64,000 nucleotides of DNA, taken from contig OZ020267.1 of NCBI GenBank assembly GCA_963971225.1, positions 83,937,648 to 84,001,647 on the forward strand, given 5' to 3'. Positions 11,837 to 26,176 of this stretch are shown piece after piece; position 1 is the first letter of the stretch; each line of letters starts with the position of its first letter. Below the pieces are notes generated by a model, which saw only the letters and a list, made by a program, of their open reading frames with translations, ran no database searches and was not told the DNA's origin. This DNA comes from Melieria omissa (lineage: Eukaryota; Arthropoda; Insecta; Diptera; Ulidiidae). A program made the translations under genes and the position numbers.

Positions 11837-14800
11837 CGATTTGCTTTCGAACCTTGGGGTATAGAACGATGATTGATCCCATTATAGAAAGCATACGAGT
11901 CTAGCTAAATCATAAGGCATAATATTATTTAAATCCGTTAACGGGTCGAGATTTAACAGCCATAATTTCGATCATGCTGCCGGTGGGATATTTTTTTTAT
12001 TTACCAAATTGGTGAAAGGTGGTCACTCTGGCTTAATTTTGACGCCATTTTGATTAAAGTGATTGTGCGTACTTAGGTTCCACAAGCATTTGATTGGTTA
12101 TATAGATCAGAGGTGCATTCTTTCAATCAGTCGTTGTTGTGATAGCAACGAAACAACACGTGTGGGGGCTGCGCGGATTTTTGTTTTGTTGCCTCAAGAA
12201 TTTGTATGTATGAAAAAAAATTAGATGCTTTTGTTGTTGTAGTTTTTGTGTGTATGCTTTTTTGTGTTGGCGATTGGTTGGCCTTTCGGCAATGACAAAT
12301 GGGAACATTATATTTTTTTCACTTATAATTTTAAGGGTCAAGCGAAATGCACAATGTGCTTTCAACTAATTCAATTAATTAAATAATTTGTTTGCATTTT
12401 TTTGTTCAACTTTACATGTATTGGTTTTTGCTTTTCCATAAGAAGATTTTGGGCACTCCTGATATAGATGTATCATGTGTTCGATATCACTTTTCCACAA
12501 CGAAATTCTCCTGCATTATCTGAGATAGCGAGAAGATTGACCCCATTTATGAAAGCTCAAAACTCCAGCTAGGTTTTAAGGTTATTCGTTTTTCGATAAA
12601 CCTAGAATCATCATATTTTACAAGCATTTTATCGATTTTGCAGTAGGCAGCCATTTAATGTCACTCTTGCGCATCGATCTGTTCATGATTGCCTAATAGT
12701 AATCAAATTATTGATTTAATTTGATAAAGCTGCAATCTCTAGCTACATTTTAAGGGGTTTTTTATTAACGTAACCTGTACCGTTTGGAATCTATAAGCAC
12801 TTTAGTGGTGAGTGTGTATTTTGTAATAGGCAGTTTTTCAATGTTATCCTTGCGCATCGATATGCTCATTATTCCTGAGGGATAATGAAAAGTTAGGGAC
12901 CAATATAGAAAGCATAAGACTCTGGCTAAATTTTAAGGGGTCAATTATTAATATGCACTAATGCATTTGGTGTTGACAAGCATTTTAGTGGTTGCACCCA
13001 AGTAGCAATTTTTTCAAAGTCACCGTTCCAAATCGATTTGCTTTCGAACCTTGGGGTATAGAACGATGATTGATCCCATTATAGAAAGCATACGAGTCTA
13101 GCTAAATCATAAGGCATAATATTATTAAAATCCGTTAACGGGTCGAGATTTAACAGCCATAATTTCGATCATGCTGCCGGGGGGATATTTTTTTTATTTA
13201 CCAAATTGGTGAAAGGTGGTCACTCTGGCTTAATTTTGACGCCATTTTGATTAAAGTGATTGTGCGTACTTAGGTTCCACAAGCATTTGATTGATTATAT
13301 AGATCAGAGGTGCATTCTTTCAATCAGTCGTTGTTGTGACAGCAACGAAGCAACACGTGTGGGGGCTGCGCGGATTTTTGTTTTGTTGCCTCAAGAAATT
13401 CTATGTATGAAAAAAAATTAGATGCTTTTGTTGTTGTAGTTTTTGTTTTGGCGATTGGTTGGCCTTTCGGCAATGACAAATGGGAACATTATATTTTTTT
13501 CACTTATAATTTTAAGGGTCAAGCGAAATGCACAATGTGCTTTCAACTAATTCAATTAATTAAATAATTTGTTTGCATTTTTTGGGCAACTTTACATGTA
13601 TTGGTTTTTGCTTTTCCATAAGAATATTTTGGGCACCCCTGATATAGATGTATCATGTGGTCGATATCACTTTTCCACAACGAAATTCTCCTGCATTATT
13701 TGAGATAGCGAGAAGATTGACCCCATTTATGAAAGCTCAAAACTCCAGCTAGGTTTTAAGGTTATTAGTTTTTCTATAAACCTAGAATCATCATATTTTA
13801 CAAGCATTTTATCGATTTTGCAGTAGGCAGCCATTTAATGTCACTCTTGCGCATCGATCTGTTCATGATTGCCGAATAGTAATGAAATTATTGATTTAAT
13901 TTGATAAAGCTGCATTTTCTCTGCATCTCTAGCTACATTTTAAGGTGTTTTTTATTAACGTAACCCATACCGTTTGGAATCTATAAGCACTTTAGTGGTG
14001 AGTGTGTATTTTGTAATACGCAGTTTTTCAATGTTATCCTTGCGCATCGATATGCTCATTATTCCTGAAGGATAATGAAAAGTTAGGGACCAATATAGAA
14101 AGCATATGACTCTGGCTAAATTTTAAGGGGTCAATTATTAATATGCACTTATGCATTTGGTGTTGACAAGCATTTTAGTGGTTGCACCCAAGTAGCAATT
14201 TTTTCAAAGTCACCGTTCCAAATCGATTTGCTTTCGAACCTTGGGGTATAGAAGGATGATTGATACCATTATAGAAAGCATACGAGTCTAGCTAAATAAT
14301 AAGGCATAATATTATTAAAATCCGTTAACGGGTCGAGATTTAACAGCCATAATTTCGATCATGCTGCCGGTGGGATATTTTTTTATTTACCAAATTATTG
14401 AAAGGTGGTCACTCTGGCTTAATTTTGACGCCATTTTGATTAAAGTGATTGTGCGTACTTAGGTTCCACAAGCATTTGATTGGTTATATAGATCAGAGGT
14501 GCATTCTTTCAATCAGTCGTTGTTGTGACAGCAACGAAGCAACACGTGTGGGGGCTGCGCGGATTTTTGTTTTGTTTCCTCAAGAAATTCTATGTATGAA
14601 AAAAAATTAGATGCTTTTGTTGTTGTAGTTTTTGTTTTGGCGATTGGTTGGCCTTTCGGCAATGACAAATGGGAACATTATATTTTTTTCACTTATAATT
14701 TTAAGGGTCAAGCGAAATGCACAATGTGCTTTCAACTAATTCAATTAATTATTTAATTATTTATTATTATTTAATTTGTTTGCATTTTTTTGGGCAACTT

Positions 14801-15421
14801 TAAATGTATTGGTTTTTGCTTTTCCATAAGAAGACTTTGGGCACCCCTGATATAGATGTATCATGTGGTCGATATCACTTTTCCACAACGAAATTCTCCT
14901 GCATTATTTGAGATAGCGAGAAGATTGACCCCATTTATGAAAGCTCAAAACTCCAGCTAGGTTTTAAGGTTATTCGTTTTTCGATAAACCTAGAATCATC
15001 ATATTTTACAAGCATTTTATCGATTTTGCAGTAGGCAGCCATTTAATGTCACTCTTGCGCATCGATCTGTTCATGATTGCCGAATAGTAATCAAATTATT
15101 GATTTAATTTGATAAAGCTGCAATCTCTAGCTACATTTTAAGGGGTTTTTTATTAACGTAACCCATACCGTTTGGAATCTATAAGCACTTTAGTGGTGAG
15201 TGTGTATTTTGTAATAGGCAGTTTTTCAATGTTATCCTTGCGCATCGATATGCTCATTATTCCTGAGGGATAATGAAAAGTTAGGGACCAATATAGAAAG
15301 CATAAGACTCTGGCTAAATTTTAAGGGGTCAATTATTAATATGCACTTATGCATTTGGTGTTGACAAGCATTTTAGTGGTTGCACCCAAGTAGCAATTTT
15401 TTCAAAGTCACCGTTCCAAAT
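11837..15421 (+). repeat. Trimer HOR copy 1
   Basis: Units start at 11837, 13034 and 14224. The third unit carries ttattcgtttttcgataaacc near 14970, shared with copy 2 only. Confidence 0.95.
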
Positions 15422-18400
15422 CGATTTGCTTTCGAACCTTGGGGTATAGAACGATGATTGATCCCATTATAGAAAGCATACGAGTCTAGCTAAATCATAA
15501 GGCATAATATTATTTAAATCCGTTAACGGGTCGAGATTTAACAGCCATAATTTCGATCATGCTGCCGGTGGGATATTTTTTTTATTTACCAAATTGGTGA
15601 AAGGTGGTCACTCTGGCTTAATTTTGACGCCATTTTGATTAAAGTGATTGTGCGTACTTAGGTTCCACAAGCATTTGATTGGTTATATAGATCAGAGGTG
15701 CATTCTTTCAATCAGTCGTTGTTGTGATAGCAACGAAACAACACGTGTGGGGGCTGCGCGGATTTTTGTTTTGTTGCCTCAAGAATTTGTATGTATGAAA
15801 AAAAATTAGATGCTTTTGTTGTTGTAGTTTTTGTGTGTATGCTTTTTTGTGTTGGCGATTGGTTGGCCTTTCGGCAATGACAAATGGGAACATTATATTT
15901 TTTTCACTTATAATTTTAAGGGTCAAGCGAAATGCACAATGTGCTTTCAACTAATTCAATTAATTAAATAATTTGTTTGCATTTTTTTGTTCAACTTTAC
16001 ATGTATTGGTTTTTGCTTTTCCATAAGAAGATTTTGGGCACTCCTGATATAGATGTATCATGTGTTCGATATCACTTTTCCACAACGAAATTCTCCTGCA
16101 TTATCTGAGATAGCGAGAAGATTGACCCCATTTATGAAAGCTCAAAACTCCAGCTAGGTTTTAAGGTTATTCGTTTTTCGATAAACCTAGAATCATCATA
16201 TTTTACAAGCATTTTATCGATTTTGCAGTAGGCAGCCATTTAATGTCACTCTTGCGCATCGATCTGTTCATGATTGCCTAATAGTAATCAAATTATTGAT
16301 TTAATTTGATAAAGCTGCAATCTCTAGCTACATTTTAAGGGGTTTTTTATTAACGTAACCTGTACCGTTTGGAATCTATAAGCACTTTAGTGGTGAGTGT
16401 GTATTTTGTAATAGGCAGTTTTTCAATGTTATCCTTGCGCATCGATATGCTCATTATTCCTGAGGGATAATGAAAAGTTAGGGACCAATATAGAAAGCAT
16501 AAGACTCTGGCTAAATTTTAAGGGGTCAATTATTAATATGCACTAATGCATTTGGTGTTGACAAGCATTTTAGTGGTTGCACCCAAGTAGCAATTTTTTC
16601 AAAGTCACCGTTCCAAATCGATTTGCTTTCGAACCTTGGGGTATAGAACGATGATTGATCCCATTATAGAAAGCATACGAGTCTAGCTAAATCATAAGGC
16701 ATAATATTATTAAAATCCGTTAACGGGTCGAGATTTAACAGCCATAATTTCGATCATGCTGCCGGGGGGATATTTTTTTTATTTACCAAATTGGTGAAAG
16801 GTGGTCACTCTGGCTTAATTTTGACGCCATTTTGATTAAAGTGATTGTGCGTACTTAGGTTCCACAAGCATTTGATTGATTATATAGATCAGAGGTGCAT
16901 TCTTTCAATCAGTCGTTGTTGTGACAGCAACGAAGCAACACGTGTGGGGGCTGCGCGGATTTTTGTTTTGTTGCCTCAAGAAATTCTATGTATGAAAAAA
17001 AATTAGATGCTTTTGTTGTTGTAGTTTTTGTTTTGGCGATTGGTTGGCCTTTCGGCAATGACAAATGGGAACATTATATTTTTTTCACTTATAATTTTAA
17101 GGGTCAAGCGAAATGCACAATGTGCTTTCAACTAATTCAATTAATTAAATAATTTGTTTGCATTTTTTGGGCAACTTTACATGTATTGGTTTTTGCTTTT
17201 CCATAAGAATATTTTGGGCACCCCTGATATAGATGTATCATGTGGTCGATATCACTTTTCCACAACGAAATTCTCCTGCATTATTTGAGATAGCGAGAAG
17301 ATTGACCCCATTTATGAAAGCTCAAAACTCCAGCTAGGTTTTAAGGTTATTAGTTTTTCTATAAACCTAGAATCATCATATTTTACAAGCATTTTATCGA
17401 TTTTGCAGTAGGCAGCCATTTAATGTCACTCTTGCGCATCGATCTGTTCATGATTGCCGAATAGTAATGAAATTATTGATTTAATTTGATAAAGCTGCAT
17501 TTTCTCTGCATCTCTAGCTACATTTTAAGGTGTTTTTTATTAACGTAACCCATACCGTTTGGAATCTATAAGCACTTTAGTGGTGAGTGTGTATTTTGTA
17601 ATACGCAGTTTTTCAATGTTATCCTTGCGCATCGATATGCTCATTATTCCTGAAGGATAATGAAAAGTTAGGGACCAATATAGAAAGCATATGACTCTGG
17701 CTAAATTTTAAGGGGTCAATTATTAATATGCACTTATGCATTTGGTGTTGACAAGCATTTTAGTGGTTGCACCCAAGTAGCAATTTTTTCAAAGTCACCG
17801 TTCCAAATCGATTTGCTTTCGAACCTTGGGGTATAGAAGGATGATTGATACCATTATAGAAAGCATACGAGTCTAGCTAAATAATAAGGCATAATATTAT
17901 TAAAATCCGTTAACGGGTCGAGATTTAACAGCCATAATTTCGATCATGCTGCCGGTGGGATATTTTTTTATTTACCAAATTATTGAAAGGTGGTCACTCT
18001 GGCTTAATTTTGACGCCATTTTGATTAAAGTGATTGTGCGTACTTAGGTTCCACAAGCATTTGATTGGTTATATAGATCAGAGGTGCATTCTTTCAATCA
18101 GTCGTTGTTGTGACAGCAACGAAGCAACACGTGTGGGGGCTGCGCGGATTTTTGTTTTGTTTCCTCAAGAAATTCTATGTATGAAAAAAAATTAGATGCT
18201 TTTGTTGTTGTAGTTTTTGTTTTGGCGATTGGTTGGCCTTTCGGCAATGACAAATGGGAACATTATATTTTTTTCACTTATAATTTTAAGGGTCAAGCGA
18301 AATGCACAATGTGCTTTCAACTAATTCAATTAATTATTTAATTATTTATTATTATTTAATTTGTTTGCATTTTTTTGGGCAACTTTAAATGTATTGGTTT

Positions 18401-19006
18401 TTGCTTTTCCATAAGAAGACTTTGGGCACCCCTGATATAGATGTATCATGTGGTCGATATCACTTTTCCACAACGAAATTCTCCTGCATTATTTGAGATA
18501 GCGAGAAGATTGACCCCATTTATGAAAGCTCAAAACTCCAGCTAGGTTTTAAGGTTATTCGTTTTTCGATAAACCTAGAATCATCATATTTTACAAGCAT
18601 TTTATCGATTTTGCAGTAGGCAGCCATTTAATGTCACTCTTGCGCATCGATCTGTTCATGATTGCCGAATAGTAATCAAATTATTGATTTAATTTGATAA
18701 AGCTGCAATCTCTAGCTACATTTTAAGGGGTTTTTTATTAACGTAACCCATACCGTTTGGAATCTATAAGCACTTTAGTGGTGAGTGTGTATTTTGTAAT
18801 AGGCAGTTTTTCAATGTTATCCTTGCGCATCGATATGCTCATTATTCCTGAGGGATAATGAAAAGTTAGGGACCAATATAGAAAGCATAAGACTCTGGCT
18901 AAATTTTAAGGGGTCAATTATTAATATGCACTTATGCATTTGGTGTTGACAAGCATTTTAGTGGTTGCACCCAAGTAGCAATTTTTTCAAAGTCACCGTT
19001 CCAAAT
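15422..19006 (+). repeat. Trimer HOR copy 2
   Basis: Units start at 15422, 16619 and 17809. I see no difference from copy 1 by eye, including the ttattcgtttttcgataaacc variant near 18555. Confidence 0.95.
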
Positions 19007-22000
19007 CGATTTGCTTTCGAACCTTGGGGTATAGAACGATGATTGATCCCATTATAGAAAGCATACGAGTCTAGCTAAATCATAAGGCATAATATTATTT
19101 AAATCCGTTAACGGGTCGAGATTTAACAGCCATAATTTCGATCATGCTGCCGGTGGGATATTTTTTTTATTTACCAAATTGGTGAAAGGTGGTCACTCTG
19201 GCTTAATTTTGACGCCATTTTGATTAAAGTGATTGTGCGTACTTAGGTTCCACAAGCATTTGATTGGTTATATAGATCAGAGGTGCATTCTTTCAATCAG
19301 TCGTTGTTGTGATAGCAACGAAACAACACGTGTGGGGGCTGCGCGGATTTTTGTTTTGTTGCCTCAAGAATTTGTATGTATGAAAAAAAATTAGATGCTT
19401 TTGTTGTTGTAGTTTTTGTGTGTATGCTTTTTTGTGTTGGCGATTGGTTGGCCTTTCGGCAATGACAAATGGGAACATTATATTTTTTTCACTTATAATT
19501 TTAAGGGTCAAGCGAAATGCACAATGTGCTTTCAACTAATTCAATTAATTAAATAATTTGTTTGCATTTTTTTGTTCAACTTTACATGTATTGGTTTTTG
19601 CTTTTCCATAAGAAGATTTTGGGCACTCCTGATATAGATGTATCATGTGTTCGATATCACTTTTCCACAACGAAATTCTCCTGCATTATCTGAGATAGCG
19701 AGAAGATTGACCCCATTTATGAAAGCTCAAAACTCCAGCTAGGTTTTAAGGTTATTCGTTTTTCGATAAACCTAGAATCATCATATTTTACAAGCATTTT
19801 ATCGATTTTGCAGTAGGCAGCCATTTAATGTCACTCTTGCGCATCGATCTGTTCATGATTGCCTAATAGTAATCAAATTATTGATTTAATTTGATAAAGC
19901 TGCAATCTCTAGCTACATTTTAAGGGGTTTTTTATTAACGTAACCTGTACCGTTTGGAATCTATAAGCACTTTAGTGGTGAGTGTGTATTTTGTAATAGG
20001 CAGTTTTTCAATGTTATCCTTGCGCATCGATATGCTCATTATTCCTGAGGGATAATGAAAAGTTAGGGACCAATATAGAAAGCATAAGACTCTGGCTAAA
20101 TTTTAAGGGGTCAATTATTAATATGCACTAATGCATTTGGTGTTGACAAGCATTTTAGTGGTTGCACCCAAGTAGCAATTTTTTCAAAGTCACCGTTCCA
20201 AATCGATTTGCTTTCGAACCTTGGGGTATAGAACGATGATTGATCCCATTATAGAAAGCATACGAGTCTAGCTAAATCATAAGGCATAATATTATTAAAA
20301 TCCGTTAACGGGTCGAGATTTAACAGCCATAATTTCGATCATGCTGCCGGGGGGATATTTTTTTTATTTACCAAATTGGTGAAAGGTGGTCACTCTGGCT
20401 TAATTTTGACGCCATTTTGATTAAAGTGATTGTGCGTACTTAGGTTCCACAAGCATTTGATTGATTATATAGATCAGAGGTGCATTCTTTCAATCAGTCG
20501 TTGTTGTGACAGCAACGAAGCAACACGTGTGGGGGCTGCGCGGATTTTTGTTTTGTTGCCTCAAGAAATTCTATGTATGAAAAAAAATTAGATGCTTTTG
20601 TTGTTGTAGTTTTTGTTTTGGCGATTGGTTGGCCTTTCGGCAATGACAAATGGGAACATTATATTTTTTTCACTTATAATTTTAAGGGTCAAGCGAAATG
20701 CACAATGTGCTTTCAACTAATTCAATTAATTAAATAATTTGTTTGCATTTTTTGGGCAACTTTACATGTATTGGTTTTTGCTTTTCCATAAGAATATTTT
20801 GGGCACCCCTGATATAGATGTATCATGTGGTCGATATCACTTTTCCACAACGAAATTCTCCTGCATTATTTGAGATAGCGAGAAGATTGACCCCATTTAT
20901 GAAAGCTCAAAACTCCAGCTAGGTTTTAAGGTTATTAGTTTTTCTATAAACCTAGAATCATCATATTTTACAAGCATTTTATCGATTTTGCAGTAGGCAG
21001 CCATTTAATGTCACTCTTGCGCATCGATCTGTTCATGATTGCCGAATAGTAATGAAATTATTGATTTAATTTGATAAAGCTGCATTTTCTCTGCATCTCT
21101 AGCTACATTTTAAGGTGTTTTTTATTAACGTAACCCATACCGTTTGGAATCTATAAGCACTTTAGTGGTGAGTGTGTATTTTGTAATACGCAGTTTTTCA
21201 ATGTTATCCTTGCGCATCGATATGCTCATTATTCCTGAAGGATAATGAAAAGTTAGGGACCAATATAGAAAGCATATGACTCTGGCTAAATTTTAAGGGG
21301 TCAATTATTAATATGCACTTATGCATTTGGTGTTGACAAGCATTTTAGTGGTTGCACCCAAGTAGCAATTTTTTCAAAGTCACCGTTCCAAATCGATTTG
21401 CTTTCGAACCTTGGGGTATAGAAGGATGATTGATACCATTATAGAAAGCATACGAGTCTAGCTAAATAATAAGGCATAATATTATTAAAATCCGTTAACG
21501 GGTCGAGATTTAACAGCCATAATTTCGATCATGCTGCCGGTGGGATATTTTTTTATTTACCAAATTATTGAAAGGTGGTCACTCTGGCTTAATTTTGACG
21601 CCATTTTGATTAAAGTGATTGTGCGTACTTAGGTTCCACAAGCATTTGATTGGTTATATAGATCAGAGGTGCATTCTTTCAATCAGTCGTTGTTGTGACA
21701 GCAACGAAGCAACACGTGTGGGGGCTGCGCGGATTTTTGTTTTGTTTCCTCAAGAAATTCTATGTATGAAAAAAAATTAGATGCTTTTGTTGTTGTAGTT
21801 TTTGTTTTGGCGATTGGTTGGCCTTTCGGCAATGACAAATGGGAACATTATATTTTTTTCACTTATAATTTTAAGGGTCAAGCGAAATGCACAATGTGCT
21901 TTCAACTAATTCAATTAATTATTTAATTATTTATTATTATTTAATTTGTTTGCATTTTTTTGGGCAACTTTAAATGTATTGGTTTTTGCTTTTCCATAAG

Positions 22001-22591
22001 AAGACTTTGGGCACCCCTGATATAGATGTATCATGTGGTCGATATCACTTTTCCACAACGAAATTCTCCTGCATTATTTGAGATAGCGAGAAGATTGACC
22101 CCATTTATGAAAGCTCAAAACTCCAGCTAGGTTTTAAGGTTATTAGTTTTTCTATAAACCTAGAATCATCATATTTTACAAGCATTTTATCGATTTTGCA
22201 GTAGGCAGCCATTTAATGTCACTCTTGCGCATCGATCTGTTCATGATTGCCGAATAGTAATCAAATTATTGATTTAATTTGATAAAGCTGCAATCTCTAG
22301 CTACATTTTAAGGGGTTTTTTATTAACGTAACCCATACCGTTTGGAATCTATAAGCACTTTAGTGGTGAGTGTGTATTTTGTAATAGGCAGTTTTTCAAT
22401 GTTATCCTTGCGCATCGATATGCTCATTATTCCTGAGGGATAATGAAAAGTTAGGGACCAATATAGAAAGCATAAGACTCTGGCTAAATTTTAAGGGGTC
22501 AATTATTAATATGCACTTATGCATTTGGTGTTGACAAGCATTTTAGTGGTTGCACCCAAGTAGCAATTTTTTCAAAGTCACCGTTCCAAAT
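19007..22591 (+). repeat. Trimer HOR copy 3
   Basis: Units start at 19007, 20204 and 21394. The third unit has ttattagtttttctataaac near 22140 instead of the cg...cg form of copies 1 and 2, so it matches copy 4 and unit 10 at this site. Confidence 0.95.
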
Positions 22592-25500
22592 CGATTTGCT
22601 TTCGAACCTTGGGGTATAGAACGATGATTGATCCCATTATAGAAAGCATACGAGTCTAGCTAAATCATAAGGCATAATATTATTTAAATCCGTTAACGGG
22701 TCGAGATTTAACAGCCATAATTTCGATCATGCTGCCGGTGGGATATTTTTTTTATTTACCAAATTGGTGAAAGGTGGTCACTCTGGCTTAATTTTGACGC
22801 CATTTTGATTAAAGTGATTGTGCGTACTTAGGTTCCACAAGCATTTGATTGGTTATATAGATCAGAGGTGCATTCTTTCAATCAGTCGTTGTTGTGATAG
22901 CAACGAAACAACACGTGTGGGGGCTGCGCGGATTTTTGTTTTGTTGCCTCAAGAATTTGTATGTATGAAAAAAAATTAGATGCTTTTGTTGTTGTAGTTT
23001 TTGTGTGTATGCTTTTTTGTGTTGGCGATTGGTTGGCCTTTCGGCAATGACAAATGGGAACATTATATTTTTTTCACTTATAATTTTAAGGGTCAAGCGA
23101 AATGCACAATGTGCTTTCAACTAATTCAATTAATTAAATAATTTGTTTGCATTTTTTTGTTCAACTTTACATGTATTGGTTTTTGCTTTTCCATAAGAAG
23201 ATTTTGGGCACTCCTGATATAGATGTATCATGTGTTCGATATCACTTTTCCACAACGAAATTCTCCTGCATTATCTGAGATAGCGAGAAGATTGACCCCA
23301 TTTATGAAAGCTCAAAACTCCAGCTAGGTTTTAAGGTTATTCGTTTTTCGATAAACCTAGAATCATCATATTTTACAAGCATTTTATCGATTTTGCAGTA
23401 GGCAGCCATTTAATGTCACTCTTGCGCATCGATCTGTTCATGACTGCCTAATAGTAATCAAATTATTGATTTAATTTGATAAAGCTGCAATCTCTAGCTA
23501 CATTTTAAGGGGTTTTTTATTAACGTAACCTGTACCGTTTGGAATCTATAAGCACTTTAGTGGTGAGTGTGTATTTTGTAATAGGCAGTTTTTCAATGTT
23601 ATCCTTGCGCATCGATATGCTCATTATTCCTGAGGGATAATGAAAAGTTAGGGACCAATATAGAAAGCATAAGACTCTGGCTAAATTTTAAGGGGTCAAT
23701 TATTAATATGCACTAATGCATTTGGTGTTGACAAGCATTTTAGTGGTTGCACCCAAGTAGCAATTTTTTCAAAGTCACCGTTCCAAATCGATTTGCTTTC
23801 GAACCTTGGGGTATAGAACGATGATTGATCCCATTATAGAAAGCATACGAGTCTAGCTAAATCATAAGGCATAATATTATTAAAATCCGTTAACGGGTCG
23901 AGATTTAACAGCCATAATTTCGATCATGCTGCCGGGGGGATATTTTTTTTATTTACCAAATTGGTGAAAGGTGGTCACTCTGGCTTAATTTTGACGCCAT
24001 TTTGATTAAAGTGATTGTGCGTACTTAGGTTCCACAAGCATTTGATTGATTATATAGATCAGAGGTGCATTCTTTCAATCAGTCGTTGTTGTGACAGCAA
24101 CGAAGCAACACGTGTGGGGGCTGCGCGGATTTTTGTTTTGTTGCCTCAAGAAATTCTATGTATGAAAAAAAATTAGATGCTTTTGTTGTTGTAGTTTTTG
24201 TTTTGGCGATTGGTTGGCCTTTCGGCAATGACAAATGGGAACATTATATTTTTTTCACTTATAATTTTAAGGGTCAAGCGAAATGCACAATGTGCTTTCA
24301 ACTAATTCAATTAATTAAATAATTTGTTTGCATTTTTTGGGCAACTTTACATGTATTGGTTTTTGCTTTTCCATAAGAATATTTTGGGCACCCCTGATAT
24401 AGATGTATCATGTGGTCGATATCACTTTTCCACAACGAAATTCTCCTGCATTATTTGAGATAGCGAGAAGATTGACCCCATTTATGAAAGCTCAAAACTC
24501 CAGCTAGGTTTTAAGGTTATTAGTTTTTCTATAAACCTAGAATCATCATATTTTACAAGCATTTTATCGATTTTGCAGTAGGCAGCCATTTAATGTCACT
24601 CTTGCGCATCGATCTGTTCATGATTGCCGAATAGTAATGAAATTATTGATTTAATTTGATAAAGCTGCATTTTCTCTGCATCTCTAGCTACATTTTAAGG
24701 TGTTTTTTATTAACGTAACCCATACCGTTTGGAATCTATAAGCACTTTAGTGGTGAGTGTGTATTTTGTAATACGCAGTTTTTCAATGTTATCCTTGCGC
24801 ATCGATATGCTCATTATTCCTGAAGGATAATGAAAAGTTAGGGACCAATATAGAAAGCATATGACTCTGGCTAAATTTTAAGGGGTCAATTATTAATATG
24901 CACTTATGCATTTGGTGTTGACAAGCATTTTAGTGGTTGCACCCAAGTAGCAATATTTTCAAAGTCACCGTTCCAAATCGATTTGCTTTCGAACCTTGGG
25001 GTATAGAAGGATGATTGATACCATTATAGAAAGCATACGAGTCTAGCTAAATAATAAGGCATAATATTATTAAAATCCGTTAACGGGTCGAGATTTAACA
25101 GCCATAATTTCGATCATGCTGCCGGTGGGATATTTTTTTATTTACCAAATTATTGAAAGGTGGTCACTCTGGCTTAATTTTGACGCCATTTTGATTAAAG
25201 TGATTGTGCGTACTTAGGTTCCACAAGCATTTGATTGGTTATATAGATCAGAGGTGCATTCTTTCAATCAGTCGTTGTTGTGACAGCAACGAAGCAACAC
25301 GTGTGGGGGCTGCGCGGATTTTTGTTTTGTTTCCTCAAGAAATTCTATGTATGAAAAAAAATTAGATGCTTTTGTTGTTGTAGTTTTTGTTTTGGCGATT
25401 GGTTGGCCTTTCGGCAATGACAAATGGGAACATTATATTTTTTTCACTTATAATTTTAAGGGTCAAGCGAAATGCACAATGTGCTTTCAACTAATTCAAT

Positions 25501-26176
25501 TAATTATTTAATTATTTATTATTATTTAATTTGTTTGCATTTTTTTGGGCAACTTTAAATGTATTGGTTTTTGCTTTTCCATAAGAAGACTTTGGGCACC
25601 CCTGATATAGATGTATCATGTGGTCGATATCACTTTTCCACAACGAAATTCTCCTGCATTATTTGAGATAGCGAGAAGATTGACCCCATTTATGAAAGCT
25701 CAAAACTCCAGCTAGGTTTTAAGGTTATTAGTTTTTCTATAAACCTAGAATCATCATATTTTACAAGCATTTTATCGATTTTGCAGTAGGCAGCCATTTA
25801 ATGTCACTCTTGCGCATCGATCTGTTCATGATTGCCGAATAGTAATGAAATTATTGATTTAATTTGATAAAGCTGCAATCTCTAGCTACATTTTAAGGGG
25901 TTTTTTATTAACGTAACCCATACCGTTTGGAATCTATAAGCACTTTAGTGGTGAGTGTGTATTTTGTAATACGCAGTTTTTCAATGTTATCCTTGCGCAT
26001 CGATATGCTCATTATTCCTGAAGGATAATGAAAAGTTAGGGACCAATATAGAAAGCATATGACTCTGGCTAAATTTTAAGGGGTCAATTATTAATATGCA
26101 CTTATGCATTTGGTGTTGACAAGCATTTTAGTGGTTGCACCCAAGTAGCAATTTTTTCAAAGTCACCGTTCCAAAT
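22592..26176 (+). repeat. Trimer HOR copy 4 with mosaic last unit
   Basis: Units start at 22592, 23789 and 24979. Private changes are tcatgactgcc near 23440 and caatattttc near 24952. The last unit (24979-26176) matches third-type units up to ~25846 and then carries second-type markers: agtaatgaaa (25847), aatacgcag (~25970), cctgaagga and gcatatgact (~26055). It lacks the second type's 10-bp insertion. This marks the right edge of the HOR domain. Confidence 0.9.

Larger units (their letters stand above)
11165..25846 (+). repeat. Higher-order repeat domain, 3585-bp trimer, four full copies plus a partial one
   Basis: Three distinguishable units of 1197, 1190 and 1198 bp repeat in fixed order with an exact 3585-bp period (starts 11837, 15422, 19007, 22592). 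The first unit has a 16-bp insertion (tgtgtatgcttttttg), gaacgatgattgatccc and taacctgtacc. The second has a 10-bp insertion (ctgcattttctctgca), aaggtgtttt and aatacgcag. The third has an 18-bp AT insertion (attatttaattatttatt). Copies are nearly identical: I find only a handful of single-base differences. Unit 10, from ~11165, supplies part of a preceding third unit. Recent amplification by unequal exchange is the simplest explanation. Confidence 0.95.
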
